From Pseudomonadota bacterium (lineage in GTDB: Bacteria > Pseudomonadota > Gammaproteobacteria > UBA5335), in NCBI GenBank assembly GCA_002862435.1, contig PKDC01000028.1:92296-156295 (forward strand): DNA of 64,000 nucleotides. Reading direction: 5' to 3'. The notes below the pieces were generated by a model. It ran no database searches. It was not told the origin of the DNA and worked only from the letters and a program-made list of their open reading frames with translations. This document shows, piece by piece, positions 1-8,062 of the stretch; position 1 is the first letter of the stretch; each line of letters starts with the position of its first letter. The translations under genes and the position numbers were made by a program.

Positions 1-756
1 CATCAGTCCGCCGATGGCGAACAGGCCCCAGCCGAGGAACACGAAGCCCCAGTGGATGGGCGCCGCGAACAGCTCTTCGGCGTAGAAGAAGGTGTGGCCC
101 CATTCGTTCAGGCCCAGGTTTGGCATGATCAACACCGGCGCCGCGGTAATCAAGGCCATGGGCACGGAAACACGATTGGTGAAGTAGGGCACCCGGGTGT
201 GCAGCAGGATGAAGCCCAGGATCGCGCCTACTGCGCCCAGCGGAATGGCGAAGTAGAACAGGCCGATATGGGTCGGCGTGAAGTCGGTGTCGCGCACGGT
301 GACTTGATGCCAGGCAGCGTCGGCTTCGACATAAAGACCCAAGATGGCGACCAGAATCACGCTACCCACAGCGGCAAAGGCCAGGATGGCGTAGTAGATC
401 ATGAGTTCGCGCTCGGGCGTCATGACGGGATTGGCCGGGCGGGTGAACCACAACAAAGGGACACCAACCGCGCCAATGAGGGTGATGATGGTCATCTGGA
501 TGTAGAACAGGTTCATCCAGTAGGTTTGGAATTCAGGTTCGAAGTAATCCAGCCCTACAGTGAACGAGTAGGTCTGCTGGTACCAGCGATAGACACCAAA
601 AAGCACGGAAGCCAAGGCAACACCGATGAAAGCGGCCATCCACGGCATCCGCGGGGGGCGGGTTTCATCCTGAGCCAGTCCCAGCAAGGACATGACCCGT
701 TGCAGAATGCCTTCCGAGCCTTGCGGCGCGGCTTCGGGTTTGGTAACGGCGTTCAT
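1..756 (-). CDS. pmoC: Copper-containing membrane monooxygenase subunit C (PmoC/AmoC/HmoC family), 3' end beyond window
   Basis: Seen: 252 codons are present from ATG (complement of 754-756) and the frame is still open at the left edge; family members run about 250-290 residues, so most of the protein is here. A good ribosome site (AGGAG, 9 nt before ATG) fixes the start. Several hydrophobic segments alternate with short loops. The ligands known from PmoC structures are all conserved: D146, H150 and H163 (CuC site, within DAAWHQ and RDTDFTPTH) and N217, H221 and H235 (CuD site, within LNEWGH and PIHWG). Known: subunit C belongs to a membrane complex with A and B that hydroxylates methane, ammonia or short alkanes/alkenes. 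Inference: with acyl-CoA degradation genes nearby, a hydrocarbon substrate is likelier than ammonia, but subunit C alone does not decide this. The A and B genes would be expected off the left edge. Confidence 0.95.
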   Translation of the reverse strand, partial: MNAVTKPEAAPQGSEGILQRVMSLLGLAQDETRPPRMPWMAAFIGVALASVLFGVYRWYQQTYSFTVGLDYFEPEFQTYWMNLFYIQMTIITLIGAVGVPLLWFTRPANPVMTPERELMIYYAILAFAAVGSVILVAILGLYVEADAAWHQVTVRDTDFTPTHIGLFYFAIPLGAVGAILGFILLHTRVPYFTNRVSVPMALITAAPVLIMPNLGLNEWGHTFFYAEELFAAPIHWGFVFLGWGLFAIGGLM

Positions 757-853
757 CGATCTATGCTCCTCGTGGATACTCATGGATACCAACTACGTTC
801 CCAATGGTCAATCGCCTTCATCTTGAAGGGAGCTGGCCCTTGAACGATGGTTC

Positions 854-882
854 AGGGTAGCGCGATCCATGATCTGGGTCAA
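854..882 (-). promoter_or_regulatory. Candidate promoter of the pmoC-like gene within a 310-bp gene-free stretch
   Basis: On the minus strand TTGACC (882-877) is followed after 17 nt by TACCCT (859-854), about 90 nt before the pmoC start. The -35 match is good and the -10 match is poor. The string ATTGACC occurs three times on this strand (complements of 806-812, 877-883 and 893-899); the outer two extend to ATTGACCAT. They may be operator repeats as easily as -35 boxes. Nothing else was recognised between 757 and 1066. Confidence 0.35.
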
Positions 883-1066
883 TGCGCCGGATGGTCAATA
901 CGAGCCAGGTTTCCCCGCCGATGGGTAACGATCGCCCACCGAGCGCTTCCGCTACGACCGCTGCTGATGCCCGGCTTGTCACATCGTTGTCATGCTTTCC
1001 TGCGCATGATGCCGCGGCCCACTTGGCTTGCGTCGATCCTGTCCACACTTGCCTTTAGGACGTAAC

Positions 1067-1672
1067 GTGCCTTCCAGAAAACCCGCTGCCGCATCAGGCG
1101 CCCTATCTCTGCACTTCAAAAAATTCCTCCAGCAGGGTCGCGGAATTGCCTCCCTCGCGCCATCGAGCCGCAAACTGGCCATTGCGGCCTGCCGTGGCAT
1201 CCTGCCCCATCGACCCCAAACCATCGTCGAACTGGGTGCGGGGCTGGGGCCCATCACGGCCCATGCAGCGCAACGCATGCATCCGGACAGCCGGCTCATC
1301 GCGATCGAGCGGGACCCGGATTTTGCTGCCTATACCCGGCGTGTGGTCCCCTGCGCTGAAGTCATTGTGGGGGATGCCGGTGACATTGCGATCCTGCTCG
1401 CCGAGCGTCAAGTCACTCAGGTCGATTTGGTGATCAATGGATTGCCGACGCCCAGCCTTCCCGAACCGGTCAAACGCAAGATCTTCGAGTGGATGGCCAA
1501 TCTGCCCGACACCGTCCTTATAAGTCAGTTGACTGTCATGCCTTGGGTTTATCTGCCCATGTATCGCCACCTGTTTGATCGGGTGCACTTCGATCTGGTG
1601 CTCGCCAATGTGCCGCCAGGCGGGGTCTATCACTGCAATGGCCTGCGGCCGGAATACGCAGCCTGGCTCTGA
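1067..1672 (+). CDS. SAM-dependent methyltransferase, phospholipid N-methyltransferase (PmtA)-like
   Basis: A 201-residue class I methyltransferase. The GTG start at 1067 is chosen because TTTAGGA sits 6 nt upstream; an in-frame TTG at 1028 lacks a ribosome site. The N-terminal stretch with FLQQGRGIASLAPSSRKLA resembles PmtA/KsgA-type proteins, followed by the SAM-binding motif I VELGAGLGPIT and an acidic residue ending the next strand (IAIERD). Bacterial PmtA methylates phosphatidylethanolamine toward phosphatidylcholine; that this protein does so is inferred from general resemblance. It stands alone between the divergent pmoC-like gene and a pmoC remnant. Organisms with intracytoplasmic membranes often contain phosphatidylcholine, so a role in membrane lipid supply is conceivable but unproven. 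Confidence 0.75.
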   Translation: MPSRKPAAASGALSLHFKKFLQQGRGIASLAPSSRKLAIAACRGILPHRPQTIVELGAGLGPITAHAAQRMHPDSRLIAIERDPDFAAYTRRVVPCAEVIVGDAGDIAILLAERQVTQVDLVINGLPTPSLPEPVKRKIFEWMANLPDTVLISQLTVMPWVYLPMYRHLFDRVHFDLVLANVPPGGVYHCNGLRPEYAAWL

Positions 1673-1817
1673 ACGCTTTGCGGCGCGCTGAAACTCGCCG
1701 GAAATCGTTTCCACAATCAGCGCGTGATGATTGCCGCGTTCCTCAGGCCACGCCGATCGATTGCCACATCCATACTCCTGACCGCAGTCCAAAAGCATAG
1801 AGCCAGATCACGCGAAT

Positions 1818-1996
1818 ACTTGAACGCTCGGTCACACCTTCTGGTATGCCAAAGATCTGTTCGCGATACCCCTCCGCTGGGGCCTTGTGGTTCTCGGCGG
1901 GGGTTTGTTCGTCATTGGCGGCTGGGTACTACAGATCATGACCGCATCCGCGAGCTGGCCACCATTGAGCCGAACACCGTTGCCGGAAACGCCTGA
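1818..1996 (+). pseudogene. Decayed C-terminal remnant of a second pmoC/amoC-like gene
   Basis: From 1833 the frame reads HTFWYAKDLFAIPLRWG and continues to VLGGGLFVIGGWVLQIM. About 20 of 32 residues match the end of the intact subunit C at 1-756. Just upstream, TTGAACG (1820-1826) matches the LNE codons of that motif, but two bases are missing and a TGA interrupts the frame. After QIM another one-base shift restores a plausible tail, RIRELATIEPNTVAGNA, ending with TGA at 1996. The codon for the copper-binding histidine (H235 in the intact copy) is CGC, arginine. Weak collinear similarity may reach back to about 1724. Two frameshifts, no start codon and a lost ligand make it a pseudogene. It differs too much to be a recent copy of the intact gene; a second, possibly stand-alone, subunit C gene is likely its source. 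Confidence 0.8.
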
Positions 1997-2047
1997 ATCG
2001 CGGCAGGGAACGCCATCCCTTAAGCGTCAACCATCCACCGACAAAAT

Positions 2048-2070
2048 CGGGCGTAAAGGCCCGGTTTTTT
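2048..2070 (+). terminator. Rho-independent terminator after the pmoC remnant
   Basis: CGGGC (2048-2052) pairs with GCCCG (2059-2063) across a six-base loop, followed by GTTTTTT. Its position 50 nt after the remnant suggests it ended the ancestral pmoC transcript; it now separates it from the acyl-CoA dehydrogenase operon. Confidence 0.75.
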
Positions 2071-2199
2071 GCGTTTTTGGATGATCCTCATTCCGTTCCA
2101 GTCATGCTAGGATTCCGCCCAACGCTCTAAGCGCCAGCCCCGACGGGCAGGCGTGTGGGCGTCCTACGCCTTCATCCCTTGCAGGAGATTTGCTACATC

Positions 2200-3366
2200 A
2201 TGGACATTCAACTCACGGAAGAGGACCTGGCTTTCCAGCAGGAAGTGCGGGATTTCCTCGGTCAATACGCCCCCAAGAACAGCAGCGAGCTGTGGAGCAA
2301 GCGCAACGACTGGTTCAAGGCCCTGAAGGAAAAGGGCTGGGATTGTCCCAAATGGCCGGTCGAATTCGGCGGCCCCGGCTGGAGCCCGGTGCAACACTAC
2401 ATCTGGGACAAGGAAACCTGCGCCTATAGCCTGCCCCCCGAACTGCCCTTCGGCAAGGTGATGCTGGCCCCGATCCTGATGCGCTATGGCTCCAAGGAGC
2501 AGATCGAACGCTTCATGCCGGACATCCGGGACAACAAGGTCAACTGGTGTCAGGGTTATTCCGAACCCGGCGCGGGGTCTGATCTGGCTTCCCTCAAGAC
2601 CAAAGCCGAACTGTCCGCCGACGGCACTGAATACACCGTCAATGGCACCAAGATCTGGACCACCATGGCCCACATGGCGCAGTGGATGTTCTGCCTGACC
2701 CGCACCCAGAGCACCGGTGTGCGCCAGGAAGGCATCACCTTCCTGCTGATCAACATGAAGACCCCCGGCATCGTCGTCAAACCGATCTTCACGCTGGGCG
2801 GCAGCCATCATGTGAATCAGGTGTTCTTCGACAACGTCAAGGTGCCGGTGGAAAACCGCATCGGCGAGGAAGGCAAGGGCTGGACCTATGCCAAGGGCCT
2901 GCTGCAGCACGAACGCAGCGGCATCGCCGGCATCAGCCGCACCATCGTGGCCTTGGACAAGCTCAAGAAGAATGCCCGCGCTGTGCCCGATGGCGACCAG
3001 ACCCTGCTGGATGACCGCGCCTTTGTGACCCGTATCGCCGAAACTGAAATCGAGTTGCGCGCGCTGGAGTTCGCCGAGCTGCGCAGCCTGGCCGACGCCC
3101 AGCACACCGGCGAGCCCGGCACGGCCTCGTCCATCCTCAAGCTCAAGGGCACCGAGATGCAGCAGCGCATGCAGGAGCTCACCATCGAGGCGGCCGGCAT
3201 CTTTGGGCTCAACCAGGGCTTCAAGGAAGCCGGACCCAAGTTCTCCAAGATGGGCATGATGTTGTATCTGAACGGGCGCGCCGCCACCGTCTACGGTGGC
3301 TGCAGCGAAGTGCAGAAGGACGTCATCGCCAAGCGTGTGTTGGGCCTGGTTGACGCCGGCACCTGA
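2200..3366 (+). CDS. Acyl-CoA dehydrogenase, catalytic subunit of a putative heteromeric enzyme
   Basis: A 388-residue FAD-dependent acyl-CoA dehydrogenase. ATG 2200 is chosen because the protein opens MDIQLTEED as the family does, with GCAGGAG about 12 nt upstream. The FAD/substrate motif SEPGAGSD and the middle-domain VNGTKIWTT are present. The glutamate that is catalytic in MCAD-type enzymes is glycine here (G366 in VYGGCSEVQ), but a helix-G glutamate is present (E238 in QHERSG), as in isovaleryl-CoA dehydrogenase and the FadE26-type subunit of alpha2beta2 sterol side-chain dehydrogenases. The partner gene follows after 34 nt. A 9-bp hairpin (2132-2153) and an extended -10 (TGCTAGGAT at 2105) lie in the leader. 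Substrate (fatty acyl, sterol side chain or other) cannot be read from sequence. Confidence 0.9.
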   Translation: MDIQLTEEDLAFQQEVRDFLGQYAPKNSSELWSKRNDWFKALKEKGWDCPKWPVEFGGPGWSPVQHYIWDKETCAYSLPPELPFGKVMLAPILMRYGSKEQIERFMPDIRDNKVNWCQGYSEPGAGSDLASLKTKAELSADGTEYTVNGTKIWTTMAHMAQWMFCLTRTQSTGVRQEGITFLLINMKTPGIVVKPIFTLGGSHHVNQVFFDNVKVPVENRIGEEGKGWTYAKGLLQHERSGIAGISRTIVALDKLKKNARAVPDGDQTLLDDRAFVTRIAETEIELRALEFAELRSLADAQHTGEPGTASSILKLKGTEMQQRMQELTIEAAGIFGLNQGFKEAGPKFSKMGMMLYLNGRAATVYGGCSEVQKDVIAKRVLGLVDAGT

Positions 3367-3400
3367 AGCCCGCCTCCAAGAATCTGAAGGAATTGCAATC

Positions 3401-4588
3401 ATGGATTTTCGTTTCACGGAAGAGCAGCAACTGCTGCGCGACAGCATCGAGAAGTTCCTGCGGGAAGACTATGGCAGCACGGGTGTGGGCATCTCCGAAC
3501 GCCGCAAGAAATCCCGCAAGGCGCCGGGTTATGACGTAGCCAACTGGGCGACCTTTGCCGACCTGGGCTGGCTGGGCGTCGCCATCCCCGAGGAATACGG
3601 CGGCATCGGCGGCAACCTCATCGACACCATGGTGGTCATGGAAGAGCTGGGCAAGGGCCTGATCCTGGAGCCTTATTTCCCCACCGTGGTGCTGGGCGCC
3701 AACGCCGTCCTGCTCGGCGGGACAGAGACCCAGAAGCGGGACATCCTGCCCGGTGTGGTGGAGGGCAAGGTCCTGCTCACCCTGGCCCATGCCGAGGAGC
3801 AGGCGCGCAACAATCCGACCGACATCGCCACCACCGCCACCAAGCGCGACAGCGGCTGGACCCTGAATGGGACCAAGTCGCTGGTGCTCAACGCGGAGAG
3901 CGCCACGCAACTGATTGTCGTGGCGCGCACCTCCGGCAACCGCGCCGACCCGAATGGCCTTACGCTGTTCCTGGTGGATGCCAAGGCCGAAGGCATCACC
4001 CGCACCGACTATCCCACGGTGGATTGCCTGCGCGCCTCCGAGGTGCGTTTCGAGAACGTTCTGGCAGGCCAGAGCCAGGTTCTGGGCACGATCGACCGCG
4101 GCTTCGAGGTGCTGGAAGCGGTCATTCACCGCGCCATCCTGGCGCTGGGTGCCGAGGCCGTGGGCATGATGGAAATGCTGCACAAAGACACTGCCGAATA
4201 CACCAGCCAGCGTGTGCAGTTCGGCCATCCCCTGAGCCATTTGCAGACCGTCAAGCACCGCATCGTGGACATGTTCGTGGAGACCGAACTCACCCGTTCG
4301 CTGCTCTATCGCGCCACCACCGAAGCGCTGGCCGGTCAGGCGAGCGCCGCGCAAGACATGCATGCCCTGAAATACAAGCTGGGCAAGGCAGGCCGCTTTG
4401 TGGGCCAGAGCGCCGTGCAACTGCATGGCGGGATGGGCCAGACGGAAGACCTGCGCATTGGCCACTATTTCATCCGCTTGGCGGCCATGGACCCCTTGTT
4501 GGGAGACAAGGACTACCACCTGCAGCGTTATGTGGATCTGATGGACATTCCGGAAGGTGAGCCGGACGCCAACATCCTGCCGTTCTGA
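3401..4588 (+). CDS. Acyl-CoA dehydrogenase, partner subunit lacking the catalytic glutamate
   Basis: A 395-residue acyl-CoA dehydrogenase homologue starting at ATG 3401 with GAAGGA 9 nt upstream. The N-terminal fold MDFRFTEEQQLLRDS and the C-terminal HGGMGQTEDLRIGHYF are family-typical. The usual catalytic positions are not acidic: the helix-G position is H243 (VIHRAIL), and the C-terminal YEGTSEIQ segment is replaced by LLGDKDYHLQRY. The loop equivalent to SEPGAGSD is also altered (HAEEQARNNP). Together with the preceding gene this fits the alpha2beta2 acyl-CoA dehydrogenases known from actinobacterial and proteobacterial steroid degraders, in which only one subunit carries the base. The operon ends at a strong terminator 30 nt downstream. 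Confidence 0.9.
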   Translation: MDFRFTEEQQLLRDSIEKFLREDYGSTGVGISERRKKSRKAPGYDVANWATFADLGWLGVAIPEEYGGIGGNLIDTMVVMEELGKGLILEPYFPTVVLGANAVLLGGTETQKRDILPGVVEGKVLLTLAHAEEQARNNPTDIATTATKRDSGWTLNGTKSLVLNAESATQLIVVARTSGNRADPNGLTLFLVDAKAEGITRTDYPTVDCLRASEVRFENVLAGQSQVLGTIDRGFEVLEAVIHRAILALGAEAVGMMEMLHKDTAEYTSQRVQFGHPLSHLQTVKHRIVDMFVETELTRSLLYRATTEALAGQASAAQDMHALKYKLGKAGRFVGQSAVQLHGGMGQTEDLRIGHYFIRLAAMDPLLGDKDYHLQRYVDLMDIPEGEPDANILPF

Positions 4589-4618
4589 GGCAGGCGAGGC
4601 GTCTGGCCTCGAATCCAA

Positions 4619-4646
4619 GGGGTGACGGCTTCCGTCACCCCTTTTT
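4619..4646. terminator. Bidirectional terminator between the acyl-CoA dehydrogenase and RND operons
   Basis: Perfect 10-bp stem GGGGTGACGG / CCGTCACCCC (4619-4628, 4632-4641) with loop CTT, then TTTTT. It lies 30 nt after the plus-strand operon and overlaps the last codons of the convergent DUF3240 gene. Confidence 0.9.
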
Positions 4647-5000
4647 CATGTCCGGAGAACCGGCGCAGTCTTGATCCAGACGGCCACTGTCCAAGACCGG
4701 AGTCAACCAATAATGCACCTCGCGTCCCGCAAAATCGCTGCGCAGTTGAACCAGCAGATCCTGGGCCGATGCTGCCCGAAGCAGCAAGGTGAAAAACACC
4801 CGCGGCCTGCGGCCCACCACTTGCTCTTCCACATTCAACCGCTGGGGATCGCTGCCATGGCCCGATCCGTCCTGGGAACTGAAGCCCTGCACCGCTGGGT
4901 GATCCAGCAGCCAGTCGATCATGGCCTCGGCCTGTTCAGGGGCCACCACAAGGGTCAACAACACGGTCGACGGATCCGGTCGAGTGGACAGATCGTTCAT
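4635..5000 (-). CDS. DUF3240-family protein of an RND efflux operon
   Basis: A 121-residue soluble protein. The ATG (complement of 4998-5000) overlaps the czcA stop as ATGA, so it is translationally coupled to the pump gene. It opens MNDLSTRPDPSTVLLTLVVAPEQAEAM and has a short alpha/beta ferredoxin-like pattern. DUF3240 proteins typically follow czcA/cusA-type genes and are thought to be accessory or regulatory (PII-like fold), but their function is unsettled. The C-terminus ends in DMKKG and its codons form part of the intergenic terminator. Confidence 0.8.
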   Translation of the reverse strand: MNDLSTRPDPSTVLLTLVVAPEQAEAMIDWLLDHPAVQGFSSQDGSGHGSDPQRLNVEEQVVGRRPRVFFTLLLRAASAQDLLVQLRSDFAGREVHYWLTPVLDSGRLDQDCAGSPDMKKG

Positions 5001-8000
5001 GGGGTGGCTTCTCCGAAACGCCGGTACAAGATGGGCAACAGCAGCAAGGTCAGCAGGGTGGAAGACACCAGCCCGCCGATAACCACAATGGCCAGAGGGC
5101 GTTGGATCTCGCTCCCTGGGCCCGTGGCGAACAGCAACGGCACCAGCCCCAGGGCGGCAATGCTTGCCGTCATCAGCACCGGCCGCAGACGCCGCTGCGC
5201 CCCTTCCACCACCACCTCGTCCAATGACCGTCCCATGGCGCGCAATTGGTTGAAATAGGTCACCATCACCACCCCGTTGAGTACGGCAATCCCGAGCAGG
5301 GCGATGAACCCCACCGACGCGGGCACCGACAGATACTCCCCGGTCCCCCAAAGCGCCATCACGCCGCCAATCATGGCAAAGGGGATATTGGTCAGCACCA
5401 GTACCGCCTGGCGCACCGAACCGAAGGTGGAAAAGAGCAACAGAAAGACCAAGCCCACAGCCAGGGGCACCACAATGGCCAGCCGCTGGGCGGCGCGTTG
5501 CTGGTTCTCGAATTCTCCGCCCCAGGCCAGGTAATAGCCTGCTGGCAGCGGGACATCGCGGGCAATGCGCGCCTTGGCTTCCTCAACAAAGCTCACCAGA
5601 TCGCGGCCGCTCACATTGGCAATCGCCACCGCGTTGCGTACACCCTGTTCGCGCTTGATCGCGACCGGCCCCTGCACCCGCTCCACCCGCACCAGATTGG
5701 CCAGCGGCACCGCCTGTCCATCCGGCAGCACCACCTGCTGGGCCAGAAAATCGCCCGGCGAATCGCGCAGATTGGCGCCTCCCCGGATCACCAGCGGGAT
5801 ACGCCGGTCGCCTTCGTATACCGTTCCCACTGGCCAGCCTTCCACCAGGGAACGCAACTGGTCCTGCAAGTCCTCGATGCTCAGACCGAGCCGTCCCAAG
5901 GCGAGCCGGTCAGGGACCAGCCGGAAATACAGGGCGCCGTCACTGGCGGGGATGTAGACATCCTCGGCGCCCGGGATCTGCCGCAGCACAGTGCCCATCT
6001 CATCGGCCAATCGGGTGAGCGTGGCATGATCCGGCCCGAAAATCTTCACCGCGAGATCGCCGCGCACCCCCGTGAGCATTTCCGAAACCCGCATCTCGAT
6101 GGGTTGGTTGAACACGTAGTTCAGCCCCGGAAACCCGTCCAGCTTCTCCCGCAGCGCCGCGAGCAGGGCGTCTTTCGAGGCCATGCGCCATTCCGCTGGC
6201 GGCTTGAGCTGCAAGAAACTGTCGGTCTCGTTGAGACCCATGGGATCGAGGCCAATTTCATCGGCCCCCGTGCGGGCCACCACACCCACCACTTCGGGCA
6301 GCCCCATCAGGGCCTGTTGCACCCGCTGGTCCACGGCCAGGGATTCCTCCAGGGTGATGGACGGCAGTTTCTCCAGTTGCACGATCACCGTTCCCTCGTC
6401 CAGCGTCGGCATGAAGGTCTTGCCCACCCGCAGGTACAGGCCGCCGGCCACGACCAGCAGCGCCAGGGCAGTCACCACCACCACGGCGACATGAGACAGC
6501 GCCCAGCGCAGCATCGGCGTATAGCCACGGTGCAAGAGCCTGACCAGGAACGGCTCGGTGTGGTTCACCTGCCCCAACAACACCGAAGCCAACACCGGAA
6601 TGACCGTCAGCGACAGCAGCAGGGAACTGGTGAGTGCAAACACGATGGTCGCCGCCACCGGCATGAACAGCTTGCCCTCCAGCCCCTGCAGACTCAGCAG
6701 TGGCAGAAAGACGATTACGATGATCAGGATGCCCGAGGCCATGGGCGCGGCCACTTCCCGCGCCGAACGATAGATGACATGCAGGCGCGGCAGGGGGCTG
6801 CCCTCGCGCTGGTGCGCCAGATGGGTCACCACGTTCTCCACCATCACGACCGCCGCATCCACCAGCATGCCGATGGCAATCGCCAGTCCCCCCAGGCTCA
6901 TCAGGTTGGCGCTCAGGCCAAAGAATCGCATGCACACGAAGGTGGCCAGGGCCGACAGTGGCAACACCAGCGCGACGGTCAGTGCGGCTCGCAGATCACC
7001 GAGGAACAGCACCAACAGCACCAACACCAGCGCCACGGCCTCCAGCAGTGCCCGACTGACGGTTTGCACCGCCCGGTTCACCAGATCGCCACGGTCGTAG
7101 AAGATGTCAACCCGCATCCCGGCGGGCAGGCTCGGGGCCAGCGCATCGAGTTTCTGGCGCACGCCGCCGACCACCTCACGCGCATTGGCCCCGCGCAGAC
7201 CCAGCACCAAGCCCTCGACCGTCTCCCCTTGGCCGTTGTGGGATACCCCGCCATAACGGGTCAGCGCGCCTTCGCGCACCTGAGCCACATCGGCGAGCCG
7301 CACCGGCTCCACGGGGTCGGATTGAACCACGATCGCGGCCAAATCGGCGAGGTTGCGCACACTGCCCTCGGATCGCACCAACCACGCTTCTTCGCCATCG
7401 GAGAGTCGGCCGGCTCCGTCGTTGCGGTTGTTCATCGCCAGCGTTTCCCGCAGCCGTGCCAGGGAGATGCCATGGGCCGCAAGGCGCGCCGGGTCCGGGA
7501 TCACTTCGAAGGTGCGCACCTCACCGCCCAAGGCATTTACATCGGCGACCCCAGGCACCGTGCGCAAGGCCGGACGGATGACCCAGTCGAGCACACTGCG
7601 CCGCTCGGCCAAAGAGATGCCGTCCCCTTCGACGGTGAACATCAGCATCTCCCCCAACGGGGTGGTCATGGGCGCCATACCGCCGGTGACATTCGTCGGC
7701 AAACGGTCCCACACCCCATTCAGACGCTCGGACACCTGCTGGCGTGCCCAGTAGATGTCGGTGCCTTCCTCGAAATCGATGGTGATGTCCGCCAAGGCAT
7801 ATTTGGTGGTGGACCGCAGCATGACCTGATGCGGGATCCCCAGCATCTCCACTTCGATGGGTGCACTGACTCGGGTTTCCATCTCCTCGGGGGTGAGCCC
7901 GGCGGCCTTCACCACCATTTTGACCTGGGTGGTGGAAATGTCGGGATAGGCGTCGATAGGGGTGCGCAGCAGGGCCAGGCCGCCGCCCCCGATCAGCAGC

Positions 8001-8062
8001 AGCACGCCCAGAAAAACCAACAGGCGTTGGCTGAGCGAAAAGCGAATCAGTGCAGCCAGCAT
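4997..8062 (-). CDS. czcA: Heavy-metal efflux RND transporter, CzcA/CusA family
   Basis: A 1021-residue inner-membrane RND pump (HME family), full length. N-terminal TM1 is followed by DAYPDISTTQVKMVV, the hallmark opening of CzcA/CusA. Two sets of TM helices flank two large periplasmic loops. The TM4 signature reads AIGMLVDAAVVMVEN: D402 and E409 are kept, but the first aspartate of the zinc-type CzcA motif is alanine (A396), as in Cu/Ag-type or other non-Czc subgroups. FNQPIEMRVSEML follows the usual porter-domain pattern. It takes metal from the periplasm or cytoplasm through the CzcB/CzcC channel. Its ATG shares one base with the czcB stop (TAATG). Metal specificity is undetermined. Confidence 0.9.
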   Translation of the reverse strand: MLAALIRFSLSQRLLVFLGVLLLIGGGGLALLRTPIDAYPDISTTQVKMVVKAAGLTPEEMETRVSAPIEVEMLGIPHQVMLRSTTKYALADITIDFEEGTDIYWARQQVSERLNGVWDRLPTNVTGGMAPMTTPLGEMLMFTVEGDGISLAERRSVLDWVIRPALRTVPGVADVNALGGEVRTFEVIPDPARLAAHGISLARLRETLAMNNRNDGAGRLSDGEEAWLVRSEGSVRNLADLAAIVVQSDPVEPVRLADVAQVREGALTRYGGVSHNGQGETVEGLVLGLRGANAREVVGGVRQKLDALAPSLPAGMRVDIFYDRGDLVNRAVQTVSRALLEAVALVLVLLVLFLGDLRAALTVALVLPLSALATFVCMRFFGLSANLMSLGGLAIAIGMLVDAAVVMVENVVTHLAHQREGSPLPRLHVIYRSAREVAAPMASGILIIVIVFLPLLSLQGLEGKLFMPVAATIVFALTSSLLLSLTVIPVLASVLLGQVNHTEPFLVRLLHRGYTPMLRWALSHVAVVVVTALALLVVAGGLYLRVGKTFMPTLDEGTVIVQLEKLPSITLEESLAVDQRVQQALMGLPEVVGVVARTGADEIGLDPMGLNETDSFLQLKPPAEWRMASKDALLAALREKLDGFPGLNYVFNQPIEMRVSEMLTGVRGDLAVKIFGPDHATLTRLADEMGTVLRQIPGAEDVYIPASDGALYFRLVPDRLALGRLGLSIEDLQDQLRSLVEGWPVGTVYEGDRRIPLVIRGGANLRDSPGDFLAQQVVLPDGQAVPLANLVRVERVQGPVAIKREQGVRNAVAIANVSGRDLVSFVEEAKARIARDVPLPAGYYLAWGGEFENQQRAAQRLAIVVPLAVGLVFLLLFSTFGSVRQAVLVLTNIPFAMIGGVMALWGTGEYLSVPASVGFIALLGIAVLNGVVMVTYFNQLRAMGRSLDEVVVEGAQRRLRPVLMTASIAALGLVPLLFATGPGSEIQRPLAIVVIGGLVSSTLLTLLLLPILYRRFGEATP

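Noticed and set aside
1..756. Calling the pmoC-like gene methane or ammonia monooxygenase outright
   Set aside because: Subunit C is shared by all branches; substrate needs subunits A/B and downstream genes that are outside the window.
1724..1817. Extending the pmoC remnant upstream to 1724
   Set aside because: Similarity (RRSIATSILLTA versus the NRVSVPMALITA region) is weak and would need further indels; noted only as possible.
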